Part shown: positions 50,820-60,275 of the stretch, piece after piece
How positions within the stretch are numbered: position 1 is the stretch's first letter
Layout: each line of letters starts with the position of its first letter
Source of the DNA: Actinophytocola sp963729115
GTDB lineage: Bacteria; Actinomycetota; Actinomycetes; Mycobacteriales; Pseudonocardiaceae
Direction: 5' to 3'
DNA: 64,000 bases
Assembly (NCBI GenBank): GCA_963729115.1
Contig: CAVSMR010000012.1
Location: forward strand, 1-64,000
The notes under the pieces: generated by a model
The model's input: the letters and a program-made list of their open reading frames with translations, nothing else
Databases searched by the model: none
Told to the model about the DNA's origin: nothing
Translations under genes and position numbers: made by a program

Positions 50820-53800
50820 GGCCGGACCTCGAACGGCACCGCCGGCGAGTACAGCAGCCGGCCCCCGCCGACCACGCGCACCAGCGCCCACCACCGGCCC
50901 GCCGGCGTCCCGGGCGGCGGCGCCACCTCGAACCCCAGCTCCACCTCGCCGTGCGCCGGCACGGTGGCGCCGACGATGCGCGGGCCGACGCTGGACCACG
51001 TCCCCCACGGGCTGATCACCGACGCCTCCAGCGCGAGCGGGGCCGCCGCCGCGGACGCCACCCGCACCGCCAGCCGGGCCCGCGAGCCCGCCCGCACGAG
51101 CACCGGCGACGGCTCGCCGACCAGCCGGATCAGGTCGCCCGACGGCTCGCCGACCGTCAGCACCGCCACGTCCTCCACCTCCTGCGCCCAGCTCGCCGGC
51201 AGCCCCGGCGCCGGCGCCGGGGTCAGGACCGCCCGCACCGGGTACCGGCCCGGCGCGACGTCCGCGGGCGCGGTCACCACCAGGTCGGTGCCCAGGTGCC
51301 CGCCCGCCGGCAGCCCGAACGGCACCTCCGCCACGTCGGCGGTCCAGCCGTCCGGCAGCGACAGCCGCACCACGCCGTGCAGGTCCGCGTCCGTGCAGTC
51401 CGACGCCACGGTCAGCCGCAGCGCGACCGCTTCGCCCGAGGACACCGCCGCCCGCGTCGGGTCCAGGTGCACCGCCAGCGGCAGCCCGCCCAGCGGCGCC
51501 GGACCCCGGTTGTGCAGCCAGTACTTCGCGAACAGCGGATGGGCCGGCTCCGCCTCCGCCCCCAGCGGCGCACCGTCCACAGTGGAGTCGATGGCGTCGC
51601 CGGCCGGAGTGGCCAGCACGGTCACCGCGTCGCAGCCGGCCACCTCCACCGAGTCCAGCGCGGCGCCCGGCTCCTCCAGGAGGTTCGCCGACCCGACCTC
51701 GGTCAACGACACGACGTCCGACGACAGCCGCGCGGACACCGGCGATCCGGTGTGCGCGACCAGCCGCACGGCGAGCCGCCGGCGCGGGTCGGCGGCCGCG
51801 GCGGACCCGCGCACCAGCGGGTTGCCGGCCGCCTTCACCGCCGCGAGCCGCACCTGGTCCGCGGGCTCGGCACGCAGTAGCGACCCCGAGGTCGGTAGCG
51901 ACGGCGCGGCCGGCGATGCGAGCACGGCATGCAGCGGACGGCTGAACTCCGCACTCGTCTCCGCGATCCCCGCCGACCGCCAGTCACCCGGACCGGCCGC
52001 CACCGCGTAGCGGAACTCGTGGGTCCAGTGCTGCAGCTGGAAGCTCGACCCGTCCGGCACGGTCCGCCGCGGCGGGTCGATCCACACGCCCGACGGCCAG
52101 CCGGTGCACGACCGCAGCAGCGAGGTGTGCAGCGTGCCCCCGGAGTCGACGGCGAACCCGGGCAGCCCGCGGTTCAGCACCGCCACCGTCCGCTCGGCGT
52201 ACGGTGGCTGGCCCGGATCCCCGGCGCCGACCTCGATCACGTGGTCCGCCAGATCGTCCACGATGGACTCCACGAGCGCGCCCAGCTCCTCGCGCGCGCC
52301 CGAGACGACCAGGACGCCCAGCGCCCGATCGCCCCGCAGGTCGGCGCTCGGCTGCCACACCTCGGGCAGCGGCTTGTCCGGTGGCACCCAGAAGACACCC
52401 GTCTCGGTGCCCTCGAACACCGATGCGGTGAACTCGTTCGTCTCGGCGTCGCCCAACGTGATCCGTACGTCCGGCAGGTTCGAGTCGACGCCGAGGTCGC
52501 CGTACCGCGTGCCCGTCGCCGACGAGACCGTCGACGTCACGCCTGACTTCGCCAGCGCGACCGCGAGCGCGCGGGCCAGCGGCGCCGCGTCCGCGAGCGA
52601 GGGCACCACGATCTCGGCCACCCCGATCGGCCGCAGCGCCCCGTCCGCGAGCCGCAGGGCCGCCGCCGACGACAGCCCGAACCACGTGTGCGCCGGGTTG
52701 TCCAGGGTCCACGGGTGCTGCGCGGAGTCCACGTCGATCAGCCCGAAACCGCGCCCCACCACGGCGTTCCCGACCTCGCTCACCGGCAGCGCGCCCGGCA
52801 CCGGGCACGGCCAGCGCACCCGCAGGAGCTGGTCGGCGCCGGTGAACTCGTCGACCGTCGTCACGCACTCGACCCGGCCGACGCCCTGCCACACGGTGAT
52901 CGTCTGCGTGTACGTCACGGTCCCGACCACGCCCGACATGGTCACGCGTTCGCCGAGCGGCCCGCGCTCGACCGACACCGACGCCGGGCCCGCGGCCGAC
53001 GTCGCCACCGGCCCGCGCGGCAGCAGGTGCCACGGCCCCTCGCCGAACGCCGGGTGGTCGGCGTACTCCTCGTACACCGCCAGCTCGTTGCCCACCCGCC
53101 CCTGCGCGATCAGCTCCCGGCCCTCGTCGAGCAGGCTCGTAACCCCGCCGCCGCGTGCCGGGTCGACCGTGACCCGGAACCTGTCCGACTGGATGGTCAC
53201 GCCGTCGGCCGCGACCCAGTCCTGGTCGTCGCGCTCGGCGGGCTCGAGGCGGTAGGTGCGCCAGCCGAGTGGCGGCACCCCGGCCGCGCGGAAGGTGACC
53301 GTGTGGCCGCCGTGCTCGACGAGCGCGGGCACCGGCTCGCCCGCGTCGTCGGTGACGGCCACCCCGGGCAGCGGCTCGTCGAGCCGGACCGTCACGAGGT
53401 CGGTTCGCGGGTGGTTGAGCGAGTTCCAGACGACGACCGGCCGGCCGTCGCCGGGCGCCGCGACCCGCGCGGACAGCACGGCCAGGGCGTTGTCGCGGAC
53501 GTCGGCGGCGAGGTCGTGCGCGTCGCGCCAGCTGGTGAGCAGGTCGAGGTAGACCTGGTCGGACTCGGACCCGGTGATGGCGTCGTGGTGCGCGCCGTAG
53601 GCCAGCTGCACCCAGGCCTTCGCGAGCGCGGCGTCCGGATAGGACGATCCGGCGAGCAGCGTGGCGAACGCCGCGAACGGCTCGGCTTCGAGCGCGGCCG
53701 CCTCGGCCGCGCGCTGCGCCTGCTTGGTGTCGATGTAGGAGACGTCCTTGCCGGTGTAGATCGGGTTCATGTCCCGGGTCTGCGGTGTGGGCTCCTCCCC

Positions 53801-54967
53801 ACGCTCGGCGAGTTCGGTGCGGACGGCGGAGAAGAAGTCGCGCGGCAGCGAGCAGACGAACCGCGGCCAGACGTAGCGGCGGGCCCAGTCGTGGTGGACG
53901 TCGGTGATCCACTTGTTGGGCGGGGTGTAGTCGCCGCCGACCGGCAGCATGACCTGGCGCGTGGTGGCGACCTTCTTGAGCTCGCGGAACAGCCGGAGCG
54001 CGGCCTCGCCGGCGGCGGGCAGGTCGGCCGCGGAGTCCATGGCCCAGCCGGAGCCGTAGTGGTCGGTCATGTAGGAGGTCAGCAGGCCGCGGCCGGACGG
54101 CGAGACCCACTCGAACTCGCTGGGGAACTGCATGCGGGTGGGGTCGCCGGCGCCGAGCATCGGGCCCCACTGGTGGAAGGGGCCGCGGGCCCACGAGGTC
54201 GAGGTCAGGCCGGCGTCGGCGGCCATGCCGGGGAACGCGGGGTCGTGGCCGAACGCGTCGAGCTGCCATGCGGTGGCCGGGTCGGCGCCGAGGACGTCGC
54301 GCTGGAAACCCATGCCGTGCACGAAGTTGCGGATGGTCGTCTCGGGGTCGGTCAGGTTCGTGTTGGGCTCGTTGTACGTGCCGCCCATGACCTCGACGCG
54401 GCCCTGGGCCATGAGCCGGCGGAGCACCGCGCGGTCCGCGGGATAGGTGTCCCAGTACGGCTTGAGGTAGTCGACCTCGGCGAGCACGAAGCAGTACGCC
54501 GGCTCGGCGAGCGCGAGGTCGAGGTGTGCGCGGACGAGGTCGAAGCCGGCGAGCTGGCGGGCGCCGCGGTGGGAGTCGGTGAAGTCGAGCTCGTCCCAGG
54601 CGACGGTGTACGCGGCCTGGGTGTTCCACCAGACGGGGTCGTAGTGGAAGTGGCTGACCATGTGCATGGTCCAGCCCGGCTCGGCGACGAGGAGGTCGAA
54701 GTCGAGCTCGAACCGGTCGGTGCCGGACGCGACGACCGCGCGAGCTGGGAGCGTGGTCCCGGGCGCGGCGCCGCGGGTGTCCACAGCGACCTCGACCCCG
54801 ACCTCGCCCTGCACGACGAGCTCGACGGGCGCCGGCGTAGCAACCCCGGCCCCTTCGACATGAACCCGGGCCGATCCGGCCCCGGTGAACGAAACCCGGA
54901 CAACCTGAAGGGGAGCATCAACCGAACCGACGAAGAGCTCGGTCGCCTCCACGGACACAGCAGCCAT
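50816..54967 (-). CDS. GH38 alpha-mannosidase, large form
   Basis: 1383 aa. A beta-rich head (about 1-95) precedes the GH38 catalytic domain. The zinc ligands lie in MVSHFHYDPVWW (about residue 105). The nucleophile aspartate lies in WQLDAFGHDPAFPGM (about 236), and YGAHHDAITGSESDQVYLD carries a further conserved histidine pair. The rest is beta-sandwich, ending with an NEW3-like domain of about 300 residues not seen in compact GH38 enzymes. No signal peptide is seen, so action in the cytosol is likely. It leads a three-gene overlapping operon. Confidence 0.92.
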   Translation of the reverse strand: MAAVSVEATELFVGSVDAPLQVVRVSFTGAGSARVHVEGAGVATPAPVELVVQGEVGVEVAVDTRGAAPGTTLPARAVVASGTDRFELDFDLLVAEPGWTMHMVSHFHYDPVWWNTQAAYTVAWDELDFTDSHRGARQLAGFDLVRAHLDLALAEPAYCFVLAEVDYLKPYWDTYPADRAVLRRLMAQGRVEVMGGTYNEPNTNLTDPETTIRNFVHGMGFQRDVLGADPATAWQLDAFGHDPAFPGMAADAGLTSTSWARGPFHQWGPMLGAGDPTRMQFPSEFEWVSPSGRGLLTSYMTDHYGSGWAMDSAADLPAAGEAALRLFRELKKVATTRQVMLPVGGDYTPPNKWITDVHHDWARRYVWPRFVCSLPRDFFSAVRTELAERGEEPTPQTRDMNPIYTGKDVSYIDTKQAQRAAEAAALEAEPFAAFATLLAGSSYPDAALAKAWVQLAYGAHHDAITGSESDQVYLDLLTSWRDAHDLAADVRDNALAVLSARVAAPGDGRPVVVWNSLNHPRTDLVTVRLDEPLPGVAVTDDAGEPVPALVEHGGHTVTFRAAGVPPLGWRTYRLEPAERDDQDWVAADGVTIQSDRFRVTVDPARGGGVTSLLDEGRELIAQGRVGNELAVYEEYADHPAFGEGPWHLLPRGPVATSAAGPASVSVERGPLGERVTMSGVVGTVTYTQTITVWQGVGRVECVTTVDEFTGADQLLRVRWPCPVPGALPVSEVGNAVVGRGFGLIDVDSAQHPWTLDNPAHTWFGLSSAAALRLADGALRPIGVAEIVVPSLADAAPLARALAVALAKSGVTSTVSSATGTRYGDLGVDSNLPDVRITLGDAETNEFTASVFEGTETGVFWVPPDKPLPEVWQPSADLRGDRALGVLVVSGAREELGALVESIVDDLADHVIEVGAGDPGQPPYAERTVAVLNRGLPGFAVDSGGTLHTSLLRSCTGWPSGVWIDPPRRTVPDGSSFQLQHWTHEFRYAVAAGPGDWRSAGIAETSAEFSRPLHAVLASPAAPSLPTSGSLLRAEPADQVRLAAVKAAGNPLVRGSAAAADPRRRLAVRLVAHTGSPVSARLSSDVVSLTEVGSANLLEEPGAALDSVEVAGCDAVTVLATPAGDAIDSTVDGAPLGAEAEPAHPLFAKYWLHNRGPAPLGGLPLAVHLDPTRAAVSSGEAVALRLTVASDCTDADLHGVVRLSLPDGWTADVAEVPFGLPAGGHLGTDLVVTAPADVAPGRYPVRAVLTPAPAPGLPASWAQEVEDVAVLTVGEPSGDLIRLVGEPSPVLVRAGSRARLAVRVASAAAAPLALEASVISPWGTWSSVGPRIVGATVPAHGEVELGFEVAPPPGTPAGRWWALVRVVGGGRLLYSPAVPFEVRP

Positions 54968-55147
54968 GCCAGGCACTGTGCGGGGTAGATCACCAAGAAC
55001 ACAAGCAACAAGAAAGAACTTGTCCAAAGAGGCCAGCAGGAACGAACGGGCTGTACCCACTGGTGCAGGCCAGGCGAGAGCCGTCCATTGATGCTGGTCA
55101 CCACACCCTGGACCACGCTGGGTCAGCAGAGCACGCACCGTGGGGGT

Positions 55148-55267
55148 TTGGGGGGCTCGGCCCCCCAAGGCAATGACGAAGGGGTCCGGCGAAGCCGCAA
55201 AGCGGCGAGCAGGGATGTGGAAACCCCGTAGTGCTGCCAGGTCGGGGGTCCGCCAGCACTACGGGGT
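55148..55267 (-). terminator. Two hairpins in the 54968-55328 gap
   Basis: TTGGGGGGC/GCCCCCCAA (55148-55168, 3-nt loop) and the 14-bp arms ACCCCGTAGTGCTG (55223-55236) and CAGCACTACGGGGT (55254-55267) around 17 nt. They lie downstream of the 48-aa gene (minus strand) and upstream of the mannosidase, so at least one is likely a terminator. A structured small RNA is possible. Nothing else is seen in this 360-bp gap apart from the mannosidase promoter region. Confidence 0.55.
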
Positions 55268-55328
55268 CAACCGGTTCATCGTGAGGGTCGCCTGGGGCGT
55301 TACACCGTCACGAAGAAAGTTCTTCGAT

Positions 55329-55475
55329 TTATCGGATGGCGCTCTGCTGCCGCTGCGCGACGGCGAGGATCTCCTCGCGCATGGCCGGCGTCTTGGCCTG
55401 GTCCAGCGCGTGGTTGACCGCCCGGCGGTTGCGGGCCTCGACACGGCGGGCACGGAGCTTGGCGGCGACGTTCAT
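55329..55475 (-). CDS. Small basic conserved protein (48 aa)
   Basis: ATG 55475 with GGGAG upstream. The whole protein is one Arg/Ala-rich helix (NVAAKLRARRVEARNRRAVN, then TPAMREEILAVAQRQ). Similar short proteins are widespread in actinobacteria with no known role. It stands alone between the AAA ATPase and the mannosidase operon. Codon use is normal, and the coding call rests on the family pattern and the hairpin that follows. Confidence 0.65.
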   Translation of the reverse strand: MNVAAKLRARRVEARNRRAVNHALDQAKTPAMREEILAVAQRQQSAIR

Positions 55476-55659
55476 GGTGACTGCATCTCCCTCTGCGACT
55501 AGCTGGTTCCTCCAGCTACTGACCATTGTGCCTGTTGCAACGCACGATGTCACCCGATTATTCGGTGAACCACAACACAGACCGATGATTCGTCGGTCAT
55601 CGGGCGAACCAACAGGACGTGACTGTATCGTGTGGACGATCGATGCAGGAGTATCCAGA

Positions 55660-55681
55660 CGTCTAGCATGATCGCTAGACG
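55660..55681. repeat. 8-6-8 inverted repeat CGTCTAGC-ATGATC-GCTAGACG
   Basis: Perfect arms, 23 bp beyond the stop of the ATPase gene and about 185 bp upstream of the small gene. CTAG occurs in both arms. It may terminate the ATPase transcript or be an operator. A second weaker repeat (CCGATGA/TCATCGG) is at 55582-55603. Confidence 0.45.
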
Positions 55682-55704
55682 CCGTGAGAAAGGTGCAGAG
55701 GACG

Positions 55705-56901
55705 CTAGTCGTCCATGTTCAGCAGGTACCGGCCGAAGTGCGGCACCGTGAACGCGATCCGGCCCCGCTCGGCCGAGTAGATGAGGCCCTTCTTGATGAG
55801 CGAGTCCCGGGCCGGCGACAGCGACGACGGCTTGCGACTCAGGTGCGCCGCGATGTCCGAGGTCGCCGCGCCCTCATCGGTCTTGCCCTTGGTCAGCTCG
55901 GCCATCGCCCGCAGGTACTCCCGCTCGGCCGGGGTCGCCCGCTCGTAGCGCGAGCCGAAGAAGCCGACCGCCAGCTCGGCCTCCGCCTCCGGTGCGGCGA
56001 CGCCGACGTCCTCGGCGGTGATCGGGTCGCTCGGCGCGGCGTCCCACGCCGCCTTGCCGTAGGCCTGGATGAAGTACGGGTACCCGCCGGCCGCGTCGAA
56101 CAGGGCGTCGAGCGCCTCGTCGGTGATGCTCGCGTCCTCGCGCGACACCGGGGCGATCACCGCGTGGTCCGCGTCGCCCCGGTCCAGCCGGTCGATGCGC
56201 ACGTACCGGAACAGCCGCTCGGAGTAGGACTTCGACGCCGACAGCACGGCCGGCAGGTGCGGCAGCCCGGCGCCGACCACGACGAAGGGCGCGCCGGACT
56301 GGGACAGTTCGTGGCACGCGGCGCACAACGCGGAGATGTCCTCGGCGGTCACGTCCTGCATCTCGTCGATCAGGAGCGCGACGCCGGTACCGACGTCCTG
56401 AGCGAGCTCGGCGACATCGGTGAACAGCTCGACGAGGTCGATCTCGATGTCCCCGGAGTCGGCCCGCCCCTGGGTCGGCGGCACGTCGATGCCCGGCTGC
56501 CACCGGTCGCGCAGCTTGGAGTCGCTAGGGCTCGCACGAAGCGCGAACGCCTTGAGCACGCCGAGCACCTGCTCCACCCGATCCGGCGCCCGGTGCCGGA
56601 CGGCGAGGTCCCGCACGGCCCGGTGCAGCGCGGCGGACAGCGGCCGGCGCAGTCCGGCGTCGGGCCGCGCCTCGATCTTGCCCGCCCCCCACCCCCGGCG
56701 AACCGCCATGGACCGGAGCTCGCCGAGCAGCACCGTCTTGCCGACCCCACGCAGCCCGGTGAGCACGAGGCTGCGCTCCGGCCGCCCCCGAGCAACCCGC
56801 TCGAGCACGACATCGAAGGCCGCGACCTCCTTCTCCCGCCCCGCGAGCTCAGGCGGACGCTGCCCCGCGCCAGGAGCGAACGGATTGCGCACCGGATCCA
56901 C
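55705..56901 (-). CDS. AAA/STAND-type ATPase (ORC/MalT-like)
   Basis: 398 aa, GTG start. Walker A is LVLTGLRGVGKTVLLGEL, Walker B is GVALLIDEMQDV, and a sensor-like strand is FVVVGAGLPHLP. The C-terminal about 90 residues resemble a winged helix (TPAEREYLRAMAELTKGK, SLSPARDSLIKKGLIYSAER), as in archaeal-type ATPases that bind DNA. Isolated genes of this kind are common in actinobacteria. Function unknown. Confidence 0.87.
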   Translation of the reverse strand: MDPVRNPFAPGAGQRPPELAGREKEVAAFDVVLERVARGRPERSLVLTGLRGVGKTVLLGELRSMAVRRGWGAGKIEARPDAGLRRPLSAALHRAVRDLAVRHRAPDRVEQVLGVLKAFALRASPSDSKLRDRWQPGIDVPPTQGRADSGDIEIDLVELFTDVAELAQDVGTGVALLIDEMQDVTAEDISALCAACHELSQSGAPFVVVGAGLPHLPAVLSASKSYSERLFRYVRIDRLDRGDADHAVIAPVSREDASITDEALDALFDAAGGYPYFIQAYGKAAWDAAPSDPITAEDVGVAAPEAEAELAVGFFGSRYERATPAEREYLRAMAELTKGKTDEGAATSDIAAHLSRKPSSLSPARDSLIKKGLIYSAERGRIAFTVPHFGRYLLNMDD

Positions 56902-57537
56902 GATCGCACCGTATCCGCGTATCTAGCGAGAACCCGATATTGAACGAGAAACCCCTACGGCGTGTCGCGCCAGACGCATGACCGCCCCACTCAGGACCCC
57001 TCCACGGAACCGCCTCAATCACCCTCGTGATCGGGCCACGTGATCCCCGCGCCTGAAATACCCCCACCGTGCGGCGTCGCCAGCCAACGCCCGCTGCACG
57101 AACCCGCTGGCCGAACGTCGCCGCGCGAGCCCACGCCAGCTCAAGCCCCGCCACTCAAGCGCTGCCGCGCGAACCCTCGGCCGGTCATACCTGCCCTGGC
57201 GAATCCCGTCGGCCAAGCCCCGCCGCCCGAACTCCGCCGGTCATACCTGCCCGGCCGAACCCCGTCGGCCAAGCCCCGCCGCGCCGAACCAGGCCGTGCG
57301 AACCCCGCCAGCCAAGCCCCGCTGCGCGAAACCCTCCGGGAGATCGCCCCAACGCCCGGGCCCCGCCCCCAACCAAACCGACGAGCCCTACCCCCGCGCG
57401 CACACGCGCGTGCAGAACCAGACTCTCGAAACCCCCACCCACTCCGGGGGCCACCCTCGATGCCAGCCTACCGAGGAACCCTGACAAAAACCGTGGTCAG
57501 CGCCTTGCTGTGGACAACTCGACCGCCTGTGGACAGA
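56902..57537. other. 640-bp gene-free stretch with degenerate GC-rich repeats
   Basis: A unit of 56 bp beginning CGGTCATACCTGCCC starts at 57182 and again at 57238. Shorter degenerate copies of gccaagccccgccgc occur from about 57210 to 57330. The C-rich text gives open frames on both strands but none looks like a protein. TGTGGACAA (57509-57517, exact DnaA-box complement) and TGTGGACAG (57529-57537) end the stretch at the fadA2 stop. Confidence 0.5.
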
Positions 57538-58815
57538 TCAGGCAGCCTCCAGGATCGCCGTCACGCCCTGGCCACCAGCCGCGCAGATGGAGATCAGGCC
57601 GCGGCCCGAGCCCTTCTCCGCCAGCAGCTTGGCCAGCGTGGCCACGATCCGGCCGCCGGTCGCGGCGAACGGGTGGCCCGCGGCCAGCGACGAGCCGTTG
57701 ACGTTCAGGCGCGAGCGGTCGATCGAGCCCAGTGGCTCGTCCAGGCCCAGCCGCTCCTTCGCGAAGTCCACGCTCTCCCACGCCGCCAGCGTGGCCAGGA
57801 CCTGCGACGCGAACGCCTCGTGCAGCTCGTAGAAGTCGAAGTCCGGCAACGACAACCCGGCCCGCGCGAGCATCCGCGGCACCGCGTACGCCGGCGCCAT
57901 CAGCAGGCCCTCGCCGCCGTGCACGTAGTCCACCGCGGCCGTCTCGCTGTGGGTCAGGTACGCGAGCACCGGCAGCCGCCGCTGCGCCGCCCACTCCGGC
58001 GACGCGAGCAACACGGTCGACGCGCCGTCGGTCAGCGGCGTCGAGTTGCCCGCGGTCATCGTCCCCTCGGCGCCGCCGAAGGCGGGCTTCAGCTTGGCCA
58101 GCTTGTCCGCCGTCGAGTCCGGTCGCAGGTTCGCGTCGCGGGTCAGGCCCAGGTACGGCGTCAGCAGGTCCCCGAAGAAGCCCCGCTCGTAGGCGGCCGC
58201 GAGCTTCTGGTGCGACGCCGCGGCGAGCTCGTCCTGCGCCTCCCGGGAGACGTCCCACTCGCGGGCGGTGATCGCCGCGTGCTCGCCCATCGACAGGCCC
58301 GTCCGCGGCTCGGCGTTGCGCGGGATGTCCGGCACGATCTGCGTCGGCCGGAGCTTCGCCAGCGCCCGCAGCCGCGCACCGACGGATCGCCCGCGGTTGA
58401 GCTCCAGGAAGATCTGCCGCAGGTCCTCGTTCAGCCCGAGCGGCGCGTCGCTCGTCGTGTCCACGCCACCCGCGACACCCGACTCGATCTGGCCCAGCGC
58501 GATCTTGTTGGCCACCTGGAACACGGCCTGCAGCCCGGTGCCGCACGCCTGCTGCACGTCGTTGGCCGGCGTCTGCGGCGAGAGTCGCGAGCCGAGCACG
58601 CTCTCCCGCGCGAGGTTGAAGTCGCGGCTGTGCTTGAGGACCGCGCCCGCGGCCACCTCGCCGAGCCGTTCGTCCTGCAGGCCGAACCGGCTCACCAGAC
58701 CGTCGAGGGCGGCGGTGAACATGTCCTGGTTGGTGGCGGTCGCGTAGCGGCCGTTGGACCGCGCGAACGGGATCCGGTTGCCACCGACGATCGCGACCCT
58801 GCGCACCTCAGCCAT
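57538..58815 (-). CDS. fadA2: Acetyl-CoA acetyltransferase (thiolase), FadA2-like
   Basis: 425 aa. It catalyses thiolytic cleavage or condensation of acyl-CoAs. The nucleophile cysteine is in DVQQACGTGLQAVF, the second active-site His in FYELHEAFASQVL, the GHP motif in SSLAAGHPFAATGGR and the last cysteine in ISICAAGGQGV. It is divergent from fabG4-htdX, the arrangement of mycobacterial Rv0243/Rv0242c/Rv0241c, so a shared fatty-acid pathway is probable. The shared promoter holds a 16-bp palindrome. Confidence 0.92.
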   Translation of the reverse strand: MAEVRRVAIVGGNRIPFARSNGRYATATNQDMFTAALDGLVSRFGLQDERLGEVAAGAVLKHSRDFNLARESVLGSRLSPQTPANDVQQACGTGLQAVFQVANKIALGQIESGVAGGVDTTSDAPLGLNEDLRQIFLELNRGRSVGARLRALAKLRPTQIVPDIPRNAEPRTGLSMGEHAAITAREWDVSREAQDELAAASHQKLAAAYERGFFGDLLTPYLGLTRDANLRPDSTADKLAKLKPAFGGAEGTMTAGNSTPLTDGASTVLLASPEWAAQRRLPVLAYLTHSETAAVDYVHGGEGLLMAPAYAVPRMLARAGLSLPDFDFYELHEAFASQVLATLAAWESVDFAKERLGLDEPLGSIDRSRLNVNGSSLAAGHPFAATGGRIVATLAKLLAEKGSGRGLISICAAGGQGVTAILEAA

Positions 58816-58860
58816 ACGTCACTTCCCCGTACTCGACACCGTCCTGGCTGGCAATCCTAA

Positions 58861-58876
58861 CCTACTCGCGAGTAGG
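58861..58876. promoter_or_regulatory. 16-bp perfect palindrome CCTACTCGCGAGTAGG
   Basis: It lies in the 103-bp divergent promoter of fadA2 and fabG4, 46 bp from the fadA2 start and 43 bp from the fabG4 start. The form is typical of a TetR-family operator. Related sites precede the TetR gene at 63288. Confidence 0.75.
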
Positions 58877-58918
58877 CTCAGCGTCGAATGAGGCCCCGAA
58901 CACGGAAAGCGGAGCATC

Positions 58919-60274
58919 ATGACCGACCGCTACCAGCAGTTTGCCCGGTCCGGCCTGGGCCGTCAGCTCGTCCGCCGGCTGGGCCTGCCCAACCCGACCG
59001 CCCTGCGCCGCCACCGGCCCGGCGACCCGGCGCTCGACGGTCCGGCCCTGGTCGGCGCGGCCGGCGGCGGGCGGCTCGCCGACACGTTGCACCGCGTGCT
59101 CAAGTCCGCCGGCATCGAGGCGCTGACCGAGCCGCTGAACGCACCCGAGGGCGAGCGTGCCAAGCATGCGGCCCTCGTCTTCGACGCCACCGGCATCGAC
59201 CGCCCCGAGCGGCTGCGCGAGCTGTACGACTTCTTCCACCCGGTGATCCGCACGGTCGGCACGTGCGGCCGGGTCGTCGTGCTGGGCTCGCCGCCGGAGT
59301 CCGCCGAGGGCGGCGCGGCGATCGCGCAGCGGGCGCTCGAGGGCTTCACGCGCTCGGTCGGCAAGGAGCTGAAGCGAGGCGCCACCGTGCAGCTGGTCTA
59401 CGTCGCGCCGGGGGCGGAGGCGGCGAGCGAGTCCACGCTGCGCTTCCTGCTGTCGGCCCGGTCCGCGTACGTGGACGCGCAGGTCGTCCGGATCGGTACG
59501 CACGCCACCGCCACCGCCGAGCCGGACGACTGGGCCGAACCGCTCGCCGGCCGGGTCGCGCTCGTCACCGGCGCCTCGCGGGGCATCGGCGCGTCGATCG
59601 CCGAGGTGCTCGCCCGCGACGGCGCGCACGTGGTGGCGCTCGACATCCCGGCCCAGGGTGACGAGCTGTCCGCGGTCGCCAACCGGATCAAGGGCACCAC
59701 GCTGCAGCTCGACATCACGGCCCCGGACGCGCCCGCGCAGCTGGTGAAGCACCTGACCGAGCGGCACGGCGGCGTCGACGTCGTCGTGCACAACGCGGGC
59801 ATCACGCGCGACAAGACGTTGGGCAACATGAAGGAGTCGGCCTGGGACGCCGTCCTCGCGGTCAACCTCGCGAGCCAGCTCGCGATCAACGAAGCGCTGC
59901 TGGCAGCCGGCACGCTGCGGGACAACGGGCGGATCATCGGCGTCTCGTCGATCGCCGGCATCGCGGGCAACGTCGGCCAGGCCAACTACGCCACCAGCAA
60001 GGCCGGCGTGATCGGCATGGTCGACACGTACGCCCCGGTCCTCGCCGAACGCGGCGCGACCATCAACGCGGTGGCCCCGGGCTTCATCGAGACCAAGATG
60101 ACCGCCGCGGTCCCGCTGTTCATCCGGGAGGCGGGCCGGCGGATGAACAGCATGTCCCAGGGTGGCCTGCCGGTCGACGTGGCGGAAACGATTGCGTGGT
60201 ATGCCAATCCGGGATCGGCCGCGGTCAACGGCAACGTCGTGCGGGTGTGCGGCCAGAGCCTGCTGGGGGCCTGA
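58919..60274 (+). CDS. fabG4: 3-oxoacyl reductase FabG4-like, two-domain form
   Basis: 451 aa. An N-terminal flavodoxin-like domain (about 1-205) without a complete nucleotide motif is fused to a ketoreductase domain with VTGASRGIGASIAEVL, VVHNAGITRDKTL, GVSSIAGIAGN and YATSKAGVIG. This is the high-molecular-weight FabG known from mycobacteria, which reduces long 3-oxoacyl-CoAs with NADH. The stop is one base before the htdX ATG. Confidence 0.94.
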   Translation: MTDRYQQFARSGLGRQLVRRLGLPNPTALRRHRPGDPALDGPALVGAAGGGRLADTLHRVLKSAGIEALTEPLNAPEGERAKHAALVFDATGIDRPERLRELYDFFHPVIRTVGTCGRVVVLGSPPESAEGGAAIAQRALEGFTRSVGKELKRGATVQLVYVAPGAEAASESTLRFLLSARSAYVDAQVVRIGTHATATAEPDDWAEPLAGRVALVTGASRGIGASIAEVLARDGAHVVALDIPAQGDELSAVANRIKGTTLQLDITAPDAPAQLVKHLTERHGGVDVVVHNAGITRDKTLGNMKESAWDAVLAVNLASQLAINEALLAAGTLRDNGRIIGVSSIAGIAGNVGQANYATSKAGVIGMVDTYAPVLAERGATINAVAPGFIETKMTAAVPLFIREAGRRMNSMSQGGLPVDVAETIAWYANPGSAAVNGNVVRVCGQSLLGA

Positions 60275-60275
60275 C

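Noticed and set aside
52688..54988. 766-codon plus-strand frame opposite the mannosidase
   Set aside because: Antisense frame of the GH38 gene with no family motif.
57040..58860. 606-codon plus-strand frame through the repeat gap and opposite fadA2
   Set aside because: Opposite fadA2 it is an antisense shadow. In the gap it is Pro/Arg/Ala low-complexity text without any fold signature.
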